Positions 34,719-45,886 of a stretch of DNA of 64,000 nucleotides are shown here, piece by piece. The position numbers and the translations under genes are program-made. Origin of the DNA: Rhizopus sp. PT2906 (lineage: Eukaryota > Mucoromycota > Mucoromycetes > Mucorales > Rhizopodaceae); the NCBI GenBank assembly GCA_025529335.1, contig JAMYHX010000001.1, positions 186,001 to 250,000 of the forward strand. Reading direction: 5' to 3'. Numbering within the stretch: the first letter of the stretch is position 1; every line of letters begins with the position of its first letter. The notes beneath the pieces are model-generated. The model saw only the letters and a program-made list of their open reading frames with translations. It was not told the origin of the DNA and searched no databases.

Positions 34719-34970
34719 CAAAGAGAGAGAGAGAGAGATAATAAGGAGTAATGAAAGAGAAGAGGAGAAGATGGTCATTTTTCAATTTAGCATGTCGCAT
34801 TAAACTGTATTTTTAAGTAAGACAGCTTAAATTTTCATTGGTAAATAGGCTCATCTTTTCCTAAAACAGGAAAACGCATTTTCTTTTTTTTTTTTGGGCT
34901 CTATTCTTTTTCATTTTCTTTCTTTCTTTCTTGTAAACAGACACACAATAAAATAAAAAAATAAGAACAC

Positions 34971-37900
34971 ATGTCCTCCCGTTGCTTAGATACCAGGACA
35001 AGTTCGTTCATCTATACACCGTCTTCTTCCAACAACCAATCACCACAGCAAGAGCCAAACGACTATTATTTTAGAAGCAGTGATACAGTGGTGGTTGATG
35101 TCGAGAATAAACGTAGGACATCCTCATCAGGTGATATGGTTCGACCTATGAAAGAACAACCTTGCTTAAAGAGCCACTCGTTTCCCTTAAAGACTCACTT
35201 AGTGAGCCATAACAGTAACAACAATACGGCCGTGTCTACAACAACAACAACAACAACAACAACAACTGCTGCGACATTACCGACACCAACAAAACTTGGA
35301 AGATACAAACAAAATAAGCTTTACAGAAAAGAAAAATTAAAAGAAGCAAAAAACGACTACGAAGACAGGATTGAAGAGTATTTTAAGCAATTGACCGTTG
35401 GTTGTCAACAAAGAGATTGTCGAAACAAGTTTTGTGCATCAGGTCGAGGTAAATACAATATTAAAAAAGGAAACTATAGTCGCAGACCACTAAAATAGAA
35501 ACCATAAAGGTGGTATACTTAATTTACAACCTCAAGCAGCCTTCATTATGGCAATCCAACTTGCATCTATGCCAGAATCAAGGCTGTGCACGACAACTAA
35601 ACAGTCAACAAAGAAAAAGATATCACTTCCAGAAAAAAATACCACAAGACAACAGGATAAACATGCACCCAAGTCATTCTTACAGTCTCTTTTCAGCTCT
35701 ACATCGTTTTCAAATCTATTAGAAAACAATAAAAAGGGCAGCAAAAGGACAAAAGCATCGTTAGCACCCAAGAAGCACTGGGCAACAGATTTTTGGGAGC
35801 TTTTTAGTTATTCTAAAAAGATTGAACAACAACAAGAAGAGCAAGACGCTATCGATGCCGAGTCAAGTGAAGATGATGAAAGTTATTATCAAATCGACAG
35901 TGATCGTAGCAGCTTATCGTCTAATGATTGCTTCACTATCAACAGTAGCATTAATAATCGAGGCATGCTTCTTGATATCACACCTATATCCGTACAATTA
36001 GACACAGCCACTCAATATTTACACCAGTACATCGTCGCACGTACCATCACCGAACAGCAAATGGAAAAATGGTGCCGCTCCGTCTTCCAAAGCTGGGAAG
36101 CGATTGGTGAAAGTTTTCTTTCTTTAACCGCTTTTACTGATATATGCAGTCTTCATCGAGTGCCATTGATCGATTTAGATGATCTCAATCAATTCTTTCA
36201 ATTGGTCATTTATCAAGATAACCCAAAAGCTAAAAATCCTAGGCAATTACGCCTTATGGAATCTATCTCAGACAGTCTAGAGACACTACTTGATCGTATC
36301 CTCTTGAATGTGGGTGCTTTGGACGAAATTGAAGCTTTGGAGGACATAGAAGGCGATCATGTGCGTATCATGGTCGAGTGGTGTCGCTCGCTGATGGCCG
36401 TCTTGGAATGGATCTTTTGCTGGAATAAAGGGCCTGTGGAGGCATTTACGAGCCATGTCATGCTGATGCAGAAATACATTCAAGTCTTGAGCAAGATAGC
36501 CCGAAACAAGCGATCAGTATTACGAGACATGATGCAAAACATGTTTTCTAATCTGGACCCTGCTCGAATGACATGGATGGTGCAAGATTTACATCAATAT
36601 CTATCTGATCATTTTCATACGGGTCCGTATAAACATGGATCGGAAGACACGGTTGTAATGACATTGAAGTGTTTAGAGCTCATGTGTAAGTCAATAGTAT
36701 TCTATACAAAACAAATGTATTCACATGGGTTTATAGACCAAGCTAATATGAAGGCGCCTAGCCATCCTATTGTGTCGCCTGATGTATTTTATAATCTAGC
36801 CATTGCCAAGAAACTGAACATCAAGAATGAATACCGCATTTGGAAACGAGTTTTACTGCACGGTGAAGGAAGGCATCTGTTCTCTCGAGAAGGCGGAAGT
36901 CATCAGCGTCGCTCACGGCTATTCATGACCACGTCTTCTATCTTATTACCTTATCCGTTAGAAAACGAATACCAATTCTCTTGGTTTGCTTATCCCTTCT
37001 TACTGCCCCCTTCTATTAAGCGCAAGATTGTTCTCATGGATGCCATGTCTCAGATGTCATTGGAATATGAAGATGCTTGTGTGAATCATACCCTTGTTGT
37101 CCACGCACAGAAGCTTCTTTCAGAAGCACCGAGTATACTCAAGGATCTTGAAACAAACCTACGAAGCGCTACTTGTCCTTACTTGCTTCTCGAAATTCGT
37201 CGAGAGTCCTTTGTTGAAGACACGCTCCAACAAGTATCGCGCAAATGGAGCGATTTGAAGAAACCCCTGAAAATCAAGTTTGTCGAAGGCGGTGAAGAAG
37301 GGATGGATCAAGGAGGTGTTCAAAAGGAATTCTTTGGCGTGCTCTTTGAAAAACTTATCTCTCCCGAGCTTGGTCTCTTTTGCCAGGACGAATCCACTCG
37401 ACTGTGCTGGATACGGCCAGTGGTTAACCCAGACATTCGCATGTATGAGCTCGTAGGTGTCATGATGGGTCTATCGATCTATAATGGTGTCATGATGAAT
37501 TTGCAGTTCCCAAGGGTGTTTTGGAAAGTGCTCGTGATGCCAAGTGAAGCCTTGGTGGATGCCTTGGCTGAACGTCAACAACAGTTATTTACTCTTGAGG
37601 ACCTTGAAGAAGGCTGGCCTACTTTGGGACAAGGGTTACGACAGTTACTCGAGTGGCAAGATGGCGATGTCGAAGACATTTTTTGCCGAGACTATGAGAT
37701 ATCATATGAAGTCTTTGGTCGTGGCGTCATCACTCAATCACTCATGCGTCATCCAGATGATCCAGTGGTGCCCGTGACGAATGCGAATAGAGAAGCCTAT
37801 GTGAAGGATTATTGCACATATTTTATGTACACTGCGCAAAGAGAACAAATACTGGCATTACGTCGTGGCATGTGGAGCGTGATAGGAAGTCGAGCACTTT

Positions 37901-38352
37901 ATCTCTGTACAGCAGAGGAATTAGAGATGGTCGCCTGTGGCCAGCGACAAGGACCCGATGCGATTGAACTCAACATGTCTGAACTGGAGGCTGTTGCTGA
38001 ATATGACGAATATACGGCAGATCACCCAACCATCAGGCAGTTTTGGTCTGTGGTTCATCATGATCTTACTGCTGAGCAAAAGAGACAACTGCTCTTATTT
38101 GTGACAGCAAGTGATCGAGTGCCTGTTGGCGGACTAAAAGAATTGACATTCTATATCCAAAGAAATGGTCCTGATAGTGATAGGTACGTGTATAATCATA
38201 GTCTTTAAACATCATCTCTAATATTCAATAGATTACCTACTGCACTTACATGCTTCAGTAGACTTTTGTTACCAGAGTATTCTTGTCGATCAAAATTACG
38301 AGATAGACTGATTACTGCTATTGAAAACACCAAAGGATTTGGTCTTGTATAG
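34971..38352 (+). CDS. HECT-type E3 ubiquitin ligase with AZUL zinc finger (UBE3A/Hul4-like)
   Basis: HECT ligases take ubiquitin on a Cys and pass it to a substrate Lys. I model three exons: 34971-35448, 35510-38183, 38232-38352, giving 1090 aa. After a disordered Ser/Thr-rich start with a poly-Thr run comes an AZUL domain. It reads EEYFKQLTVGCQQRDC and NKFCASGRGGGILNLQPQAA and closes with MPESRLC, as in human UBE3A. The HECT domain starts near residue 735 (KIKFVEGGEEGMDQGGVQKE) and ends with GFGLV. The catalytic Cys is residue 1058 in LPTALTCFSRLLLPEY, which lies in the 121-base last exon. The intron 1 acceptor was chosen at 35509 because only it keeps the AZUL frame. Confidence 0.93.
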
Positions 38353-38494
38353 TTTTATATATGTGTATGTGTGTGTTTTCTTGTACAAATTCTCTTTTTG
38401 CTCTAATAATTTAAAGGGCATCCCCCACTGTTACCCCCATTCCATTATGGATGTATGAATAATAAAGAGAAATCGTTTTATTATATAAAATATC

Positions 38495-39273
38495 TTAGCG
38501 GAAATCAGCAGCTTTGCCAGTCTAATGATAAAAAGGGAAGGGTGAGTTGATTTACCATTGAATATATATTAAACTTACGGTCAATAAGCCAACGATAAGT
38601 CCAAAGAGACCAAGAACGGAACCAAAGATTTCAACGACCAAGACCTTGACAAACAGTTCTGGGTTCTGTGCATCAGCCAAGGCGGCGCTTGATCCTGTTA
38701 CGCCTACAGAAAGACCACATAGCAGGTTACAGACACCAACGGTTAAACCACCCCAAAAGATAGCATGACCTAATATATAAATAAGTTTGTTTCTTTTTTT
38801 TTTTTTTTTTTTTTTACCAGTGAAATAGTTGGAAGTAGAGTATAATCTCTCGGCAGGTACATCGCTTAATTTAGCAGAATAAACAATAGCCATAATGACA
38901 CCATAAATGGCGACAACTTCACAGAAAATAATGGAAATCAAGTTTCGAGATTGAATACGAGGTGTCTTGACTGCACCACCTAAAAGCGCTGAACCTGTAA
39001 CAAAGATACCCCTTTATAATAGAAAACGAGACGCGCGTAAGATATACTTGTATATTACATATATAATATTTACCAAGCTGCGCCAGTGACAGAAAGACCG
39101 ATACAGAGACCCATACCGGTCATGGCCCAAGCATAAGGGGAAGTTTCTTGAAGTAATTTACCGACATTGAATTGTTCACCTGAGCCTGTGAAGAGCATAT
39201 AAAGCCCAACAATAGTAAGAAAAGAAACTGTAGTCAAGGCCCAAGAGCTGTAGGGACCTAAGTAAACCGACAT
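38495..39273 (-). CDS. VMA16: V-type ATPase proteolipid subunit c'' (Vma16)
   Basis: Subunit c'' is part of the proton-carrying ring of the vacuolar ATPase. I model four exons on the minus strand: 39273-39074, 39011-38818, 38769-38579, 38521-38495, giving 203 aa. Five hydrophobic spans are visible. The extra N-terminal one (SWALTTVSFLTIVGLYMLF) marks c'' rather than c or c'. SPYAWAMTGMGLCIGLSVTG opens the first proteolipid hairpin. The proton-carrying acid is expected at Glu in ISIIFCEVVAIYGVI, and a second acid is seen in LVVEIFGSVLGLFGLIVGLL. The last exon (27 bases) adds TGKAADFR. An intron with a long poly-T tract interrupts the third span region. Confidence 0.93.
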
Positions 39274-39424
39274 TTTTGTTGTTGTTGTTGTTGTTGTAAA
39301 ACGGGGTATTTGTAAAGATATTAAAAAGAGAGAGAAAGGTTTTGAAACACATACAAAAAATTAAAAAAACGATGATTAGGAGTTTAAAGTTTGTGAGTGG
39401 TGAAGTAGACAGCATTTTGTTAGA

Positions 39425-40603
39425 TTAAGAATGAACTTGATAAAAGGTAGCTGAAGACGTAGAAGGCGTGCTACCGTATTTTGGTATAAATGTACTGCTA
39501 TTATTGCTCTTTTGGGTATGAAGGCTAGCTCTATGACGACCAAAATATCCACTATTTGTACTTGGTCCTTCATGGTTACTATGGTGACCAAGCCAGTAGT
39601 TGTGGTTACTTTGTTTGAGTAAAGTCAAATATCTCTCTTCTTCACGTATCTGGCGTTCTACTATTATATCAAGCACTATGGATAGCACGAGGATGGTAGA
39701 CTACAGGATGGTAAGTTTAAATAATCATTTTATAAGGTATTACCTGAAGAATGAGTAGAAATATGAGGATGAGAATGATCCATTGATGCCATCTCTTTAT
39801 GAGTGATATGATGGAATATTTGCATCCTATATTTGTATTGAGTGAAAGAGAACAGTTTGCAGGTAAGGCACGATCTGTGATAGATTGATATCCACAGCAA
39901 TGTAGTCTGACAACAATAATAAATGATCAATATCATGACTTTTTTTTTTTTTTTCTCTTGTTAAACTTACAATTGTTCTGTATTCATAATAAATTGAGGA
40001 TCATGCTCAATGAAGAAATCCCACAGTATACTTGCATAAGGGTCAAGCTGTATAAAATATATTTTGATATCAACTGAGTTCTATTTCTTGTATGCTTAAA
40101 CTTTACTACTATCAAAATGACTTACTATTTGTGATCTATAGTTGTATACAATCGAAATGATTACTATTTAAAAAACATTAGATGAATATAAATATAATAG
40201 TAATAATAATATACCTAATTCAAATACGAGTATAATAGCATGAAGACCATTATATGTATTTAAAAATCCTGTATGCTCAAGTTGTGCCCCAAACAATCCA
40301 ATGAAACTTGTGATTGTCATCATTCCGCCCAAAACCAAGAAAAATAGAGATATTGTTAGACTTATTGTTGAATTGATGTGATAGGCGCCTTAAAATAAAT
40401 AAATAAATAAATAATCCAAGGTTCTCTCATTTTCTATTTTCTACCGATTGATATAATAAAGAGTCCAATAAACTTGTATAAAAAGTGAATATGAATAAGT
40501 TAATGGTGAACATTGACTTTACCATTATAAACGAATGAAATGTTGACATGTACCGTCTCAATGTCTTTCCTTGTGAGCGTATATACAACATCCTTTCCTC
40601 CAT
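39425..40603 (-). CDS. Fungal tetraspanin
   Basis: Tetraspanins organise membrane microdomains; in fungi some act in hyphal polarity and infection structures. I model seven exons on the minus strand: 40603-40523, 40472-40445, 40388-40215, 40163-40126, 40047-39971, 39906-39744, 39700-39425, giving 278 aa. Spans are FIGLFIISIGAY, SLTISLFFLVLGGMMTITSF, GLHAIILVFELVIISIVYNY and WIILILIFLLILQSS extended by TILVLSIVLDIIV. The large loop carries the hallmark LHCCGYQSITDRALPANC plus a later Cys in NIGCKYS. The CCG motif appears only after exon 5 joins exon 6. The C-tail is Ser/His-rich and cytosolic. It neighbours VMA16 on the same strand, 151 bases apart. Confidence 0.88.
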
Positions 40604-41245
40604 TTCAAAATGTTGAACTTTTAAAAAATAAAAGAAATTATTCCAAGAAAAAAAAAAAGAGAAAAATTATAAAAAAACCACATGAAACGGTTTAAATACA
40701 TGACATGGATTACATTAATTATTTTAGGTTCTTGTGCTCTCTCTCTCTCTCTCTCTCTCTCTTTCTATGTCATTCAGGCGATCAAAAAGGGTGATATCAT
40801 TCCTCTTTATGTATCATCACTTGGCTAGTTTTCTTTATATAAAAAAAAAGCATTGGACAAAAATAATAGACTCGGCATAAATTATGCCAAGCCAACCTTT
40901 CTTTGATATTACAACTGACAGAGAGGAGAGGAACAATGCTTTATGATTACATTGGATCACAAATTGAAAACCAGAAATAAAAAAAGAGGCATTTAGTCTT
41001 TAATGTGGATAGCAAATCCTGTCTTCTTATGAAGCATCTGCGGCAATCTTACAATTAAATGGGGTAAACTGCGCATCTGTTTATACCTTTTAATAATGAA
41101 ATCCGATTTTATTGTAAAAGGGTCACACAGTAATCCTACATGATCCTGTCATGTGTCTCATTTTCTTTTTTCTGTCCCTGAATGTGATGAATGAGCAGCT
41201 TTACTAAGCATTCCTCAACATAAATAATATTTTATTTTAAATAGA
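40604..41245. other. Intergenic, with CT repeat
   Basis: About 640 bases between two minus-strand genes. A (CT)13 repeat lies at 40737-40762. The rest is AT-rich and I see no gene. The left end should hold the tetraspanin promoter. Confidence 0.5.
40737..40762. repeat. (CT)13 microsatellite
   Basis: Thirteen CT units between the tetraspanin and Aim19-like genes, a likely length polymorphism. Confidence 0.9.
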
Positions 41246-41760
41246 TTATAGATAGCCATTGACTTTGAGCGTCTTTTTACCATAAACATATGTATTCACT
41301 GTCACTGCTCCAAGTAAGGCAAGTGGCAATGGCTTACGAGACAATATGGCCTTTTTAGCATGCAAAAATGCCCATGATAAACCCCAAGCTAAAACCAGAA
41401 AAATGAATTGGGTCGACCTATACATGTATAGTTTTATGTTACCTGTTGCAATACCAGAACCATTGTCACTGTCGCCCGTATTCACTACATATCTAATACA
41501 TATATCAAACTCATGATCAAAACTGTCTTCTCTTTCACCTTACCCTGCACCAGCAAAAATGGCTGAAAAGGCAATTGAAACGATGGGATGTGGTAAACCA
41601 GGTGCGTTACGAAAGGATGCAGGTACGGTAGCCAAATCTAACAAGCTATCAGTATTATATTATCGTTTGGATCATTTATATTACTAAAAGCAGATAGTGC
41701 CCACACAGGATAGGGAGACTCTGATTGTTTATCAATACGTTCAAAAAGATTATCTGTCAT
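41246..41760 (-). CDS. Aim19-like mitochondrial membrane protein
   Basis: I model four exons on the minus strand: 41760-41685, 41637-41544, 41492-41443, 41388-41246, giving 120 aa. The protein reads SPYPVWALSAF near the start, then NLATVPASFRNAPGLPHP, SIAFSAIFAGAGYVV, NTGDSDNGSGIATAWGLSWA and PLALLGAVTVNTYVYGKK. The G-D-x-(D/E)-N-G-S-G-x-A-T-A-W phrase and the Gly-rich spans resemble Aim19, a small multi-span protein whose yeast mutants inherit mitochondria poorly. That match is from memory of the family pattern and is moderately sure. The third intron (54 nt) is a multiple of three and has no stop, so an uncut frame would add 18 wrong residues. Confidence 0.7.
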
Positions 41761-42218
41761 AGTGCTCAAGTATTGACTTTTCTCGGAAAAAATAAAGGAT
41801 ATATCAACCCCTCATAAAAAAAACTTGCTTAGAACTTTGAATAACCGTCACAGTTGAAAGGATCCTTCCCTTCAATGGTATCGTCAGTGTCAATACAAGA
41901 CAAGTCTAGAGAAAGAAAGAAAAAAAAAAGATGCACTTTTCGAATGTATTTTGCTTCATTGTTTTTAATATTATTGAAACAATAATAGTAATATGCTTCA
42001 AAGCGCATCATTTATATATATTTTATATATAAAGCCCCTTTTATTGGTATGAATGAATCCTACTACAATGGACATTATGCGTGTTTTCTCATAGACTATA
42101 CATGTCTCTTTTTAAAAAACGAAGGGGAGCATGGGTTATATTTTACAAGAAAAGGATAAGTTTATGTTTGCACTATTGACGTGACTTTTCTCTCTTTCTT
42201 CCTTTCTTTATTTCCCAC
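41761..42218. other. Divergent intergenic region with a possible stray exon
   Basis: About 460 bases between the Aim19-like and MED18 starts. On the minus strand at 41829-41910 the frame SCIDTDDTIEGKDPFNCDGY, ending SKF, looks protein-like and follows a pyrimidine tract with AG. No partner exon or start is convincing, so I leave it as an unassigned fragment. TC-rich DNA before 42219 fits the MED18 promoter. Confidence 0.4.
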
Positions 42219-43076
42219 ATGTCTAATTATGAATGCAGTTTACAAGGACTTATCATTGGACATCAACAAAAGGATAAACTCATTGAACGACTAGAAGGAA
42301 TATGTGGAAATAGCTCAATAGTTGATTTGTTTGAACATGAAATCATATTTACACCTTCTGGTAATTAATAAGTCAATAAATCAAACTCTAAATTAACCTT
42401 GTCTCCCCTTCTAGTGCAGACACCAGTAGGACCAGCGCGTAATGACGACGTTGTATTGCGAGTTCAATCGAGAATTTCAACAGAAAAAGATGTGAGTTTT
42501 CGTTTTAGACAATGGCATCTCTGCATGCAAGGTAATCCGGAACCACAGCGTGCTCGAACAGTCACAGTAAGACCCATCGCACGCGTTCAACTCTCTGGTG
42601 ATATGTTTAGGTTTATGAAGGCTCTTGGTTACAGGTAAATATAGTGAAAAAACGCATGTGTTTGTATGATAATAACAATTATAAAGTTATTCGTTTGAAA
42701 TCGTCAGAAAAGGATACTTGATTGCGTATGATAATGTATTAAAGATAACCTTGACAAGACTATACAAAGTAAGCAAGAATTAAAGTCATGTAATATGTAC
42801 TCACTTGGACTCTAGTTGAAAACCAAATTAGATGTGACATCAGCAGTACCCTTTGGTCAAGAGGATATGTGGATTGTAGAAATAACGACATTGCCTGTAC
42901 CACAAGAACAAGTCAATCAGATGGCAGAGCATTTAAACAAGTTCAAGGTGTTACTAACAGGGTATTATTGATGATATAAACGGGTATTACACATACTCAC
43001 ACTCTTTCATAGAATTGTGGATCTTGAATATGTTGATACCAGAGCATTACAAAATAAAGTTCATTATACTACATAA
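42219..43076 (+). CDS. MED18: Mediator head subunit Med18
   Basis: Med18 is part of the Mediator head module, which links activators to RNA polymerase II. I model five exons: 42219-42360, 42415-42634, 42687-42768, 42816-42961, 43013-43076, giving 217 aa, a usual Med18 size. The start YECSLQGLIIGHQQKDKLIE is the Med18 opening strand and helix. FRFRQWHLCMQGNPEPQRAR and FMKALGYSYSFEIVRKGYLI match the beta-barrel core. VEITTLPVPQEQVNQMAEHL and the end GIVDLEYVDTRALQNKVHY fit the closing strand. The identification rests on these remembered family patterns and the correct length. Confidence 0.78.
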
Positions 43077-43184
43077 TATATGTATTTCTATATGTAAAAA
43101 TAGGGGTTTCTTTTATTATAAGTATGATGTATACATGGAAAATATTGACAAAAAAAAAAAGAATGATACAATGTGAAAAAAAAA

Positions 43185-44505
43185 TTAGGCGGTTTCCTTG
43201 ACAGGTTCCATATCAGTCAAATTACCACGCAATTGTTGCTCAATTTCCAAACTCTCAAACAAGCTCTTAAAGTTACCAGCACCAAATCCGTTGTGGTTGT
43301 TACGCTGAATGATTTCAACAAACAAAGTGGGACGATCTTCGAGAGGCTTGGTGAAAATTTGTAAGAGGTAACCATTTTCATCATAATCAACAAGGATGTT
43401 GAGTTTCTGAAGAATATCCAAGTCTTCTGTGACAGGGTTCTTGGATGTCTTGTTGTGTACGGTGAGATTAGCACGCAAGGTGTCATAATAGTTGCTGGGA
43501 ATAGTCAAGAAATCACAACCTCTTGACTTCATGTTGGTCACAGCCGTGATGATGTCGTTTGTATTGATTGCAATATGTTGGACACCAGCACCTCCGTAAA
43601 AGTCGACGAATTCTTGGATTTGAGACTTCTTGCGACCGACAGCAGGTTCGTTGATTGGCACTTTGATGCGTTCTTCGGGATCAGCCATGACGACAGAACG
43701 AAGGGCACTGTATTCAGTAAAGACTTGCTTGTCATCAACAGACCAGAAACGATGGAAATCAAAGGCCTTTTCGTAGAAATCGGCAATAGGGTTCATTTGA
43801 CCGTCAGGTTGGTTACCTACGACGTGGTCAATAAACTTGAGAGGAACTGGGGGTCTATGAAGGAGAGAAGAGATTAGTCTTGATTAAGACAAAATAAGTA
43901 TTATTATTAAAACTTACAAAGTTTCTTCGAGAGGATCCTTATATTTCAAAGCTTCAAAGATATCCTTGTAACCAGGCAAGAAGATACCCTTATAGTTGTG
44001 ACGTTCGATAAGAGTGTGATGGACATCACCGTACTACCCATGAAAAGGATTAATTATTGTTCCCCCAAAAAAAAAAATAACTTACGGTAGCCAAGGTAGC
44101 CATGATGACAGTACCGTGTTCGTCAGAGTATTCTTGAGGAGCCTTAATGCACTTGGCGCCACGGGCAATAGCCTTTTCGTAGACAGCCTTACAGTCCTTG
44201 ACAGTAAAAGCGATATCCTTGACGGCATCACCACGACGAGCGATTTCCATGGCCATATCCTTCATAGTCTCGGGTTGAATAGGGCTCTCAAAGACAAAGA
44301 CGGCATCGCCTTGCTTGACAACATGAGAGGCAACATCTCTTGAACCTGTTTCAAGACCACGGTATGCGATATGCTTGAAACCAAGACGAGTGCAGTAATA
44401 AGAAGCGGCCTGCTTAGCATTGGTTACTGTGAATCGAAGATGGTCAAAACCAGAATAGGGGTTAACAGTTTGAGTAGTGTTGGTGTTGTTAACTGAAGGA
44501 GCCAT
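43185..44505 (-). CDS. 4-Hydroxyphenylpyruvate dioxygenase
   Basis: HPPD converts 4-hydroxyphenylpyruvate to homogentisate in tyrosine breakdown, in the cytosol. I model three exons on the minus strand: 44505-44086, 44033-43918, 43854-43185, giving 401 aa, close to the usual 390-400. The start MAPSVNNTNTTQTVNPYSGF was preferred over an ATG four codons upstream. Two vicinal-oxygen-chelate domains are visible. The iron ligands fit: His in GAGVQHIAINTND, His in the DHVVGNQPDGQM segment and Glu in PTLFVEIIQRNNHNGFGAGN. The C-terminal helix FKSLFESLEIEQQLRGNL is complete. The next gene on the left, MED18, is convergent, 108 bases away. Confidence 0.94.
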
Positions 44506-45091
44506 GATATAATGCAAGTGTGTTGTAAAAAAGTAAGAAAGAACAGAATTTAGGCAAACATATTTATATGTAAAACATGGACAGAGATAAAACCAACAAG
44601 TTTCCCACGACTGCCAATTTTTTTCTTAAATGCTGAATACCGAATGCTCCTTGCCTACTTTTTTTTTGTTGCTTAGATGCAGAATAACGTTATGCTTCCT
44701 CTCTCTCTCTCTCCTTTTATGACAAAAGTTCCTATGATAGGAGCATTTCCCTTATTTTATCCTTGATATGCATAATTGGCTATTTTTTAAAATATAAAAA
44801 TGCTAAATTTACTTCATCATGCAGCAGGGACAGAACAATGACATCGGATTGATTAAGTCCTGGAGACCGATTAAATCCTACTGGCCTATTTTTTTCTCAC
44901 ACTTGTTCATATCCCTTTTTTACTCTCTTTTTTTACTTTCCAGTGTCACTTTCTCCTTTTCACAGTGTGCCCTTTATATAAGCAAAAACAAAAAAACAAA
45001 AAAAAACATAGATTCTTTTAAAAAAGATGATTTATTTCAGGAATACATATACAATATATGGATCGTCCCTCATAACAAATAAACTCCACAA
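44506..45091. other. Intergenic between HPPD and eL33 genes
   Basis: About 585 bases, AT-rich with a CT repeat at 44700-44713 and poly-A stretches. It should contain the HPPD promoter and the eL33 3' end. No gene is seen. Confidence 0.45.
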
Positions 45092-45679
45092 TTAGATGTT
45101 GGAAGGATAAAGCATCTATAAAAGAATATGAATAAAAGAAAACCATAATTACAATACACACTTACGACACGAACGGAGGCACCAAAGACCTTGGGAGGCA
45201 AGTTCTTGCGGAAACGAGCCTTGACGACACCATTGGTACCGTGAGTACGAGCAATACGACCCCAGATGACACGGATCTTGGAGCCATTGACTTCACGTTG
45301 AGCACGGTAGACGTAGGCAATACGCTTACCGAGGTAGAATTGAGCATCCTTGGTTGTTTGAACACCTTCAACTTGAATCAAAGAAACGTTGGGGTTTTGG
45401 TTGCGCTTGGCACGTTCGTAACCCAAAACACGGCCCTTGCAGTAAAGACTATTATAAGTTTAGTTTTTCCAAAAGAAAAAAAAAAAAAGGACATGATCCA
45501 TCCGTCCGATTCCATGATCTATAGCTCACACACATTTCAGATTGTTATTTTTTTTTCTTTCTTGGTCGTATGTTGATTCAAAAGGTTGATATTTTTTAGT
45601 TGTATATCCTTTGATGAGACTGATAGATGGATGGATGGGAAGGATGGATGTGTTTGTGAACTTACCGATCGGATCCCAT
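45092..45679 (-). CDS. RPL33: 60S ribosomal protein eL33 (L35Ae)
   Basis: A structural protein of the large ribosomal subunit. I model three exons on the minus strand: 45679-45666, 45448-45166 and 45115-45092, giving 106 aa, the normal size. The first exon has only 14 bases (MGSD plus part of Arg). The main part reads LYCKGRVLGYERAKRNQNPN and YLGKRIAYVYRAQREVNGSK, then VIWGRIARTHGTNGVVKARF and KNLPPKVFGASVRV, with the last exon adding MLYPSNI. The 217-nt first intron is long for this window, a common feature of fungal ribosomal protein genes. Strong codon bias is evident. Confidence 0.95.
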
Positions 45680-45886
45680 GTCTAACTATGTTGTGGAAAG
45701 GAGAGAGAGAGAGGAGAGAGGGAGAATGAGAATATGCAAAGTCGTAGCCCGCACACCCCGGGTTGCGCGATGGTTGAGAGGGCGAGAGGGCGAGTGAGTG
45801 AGCGTGATGAGAAAGACTGGCCCAATCAAAATCAGCAAAAACGTTTCGGAAAATTGACAAGGGCCAATGAGATTCTTTATTGTGTA

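Larger units (their letters stand above)
32786..34970. other. Long low-complexity intergenic region
   Basis: About 2.2 kb between divergent PUF and HECT genes. It contains GA-rich DNA at 32857-32938 and CA/TA dinucleotide repeats at 32961-33010. A G/A-only stretch runs across about 33370-33500, an inverted-repeat structure lies at 33846-33968, and there is an ATT repeat at 34695-34718. Both ends must hold promoters; a long T run precedes the HECT start. No frame looks like a gene. Confidence 0.55.

Noticed and set aside
41418..41442. A 25-nt intron in the Aim19-like gene
   Set aside because: Too short for a fungal intron and shifts the frame to a stop; the 54-nt version fits.
41829..42011. 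Minus-strand frame of 60 codons ending in DPFNCDGYSKF
   Set aside because: The last part looks coding, but the first half is AT-rich low-complexity and no start or splice partner is convincing.
44506..44517. Earlier ATG of HPPD (adds four residues)
   Set aside because: The second ATG matches the usual start context and family length better, but this is not certain.
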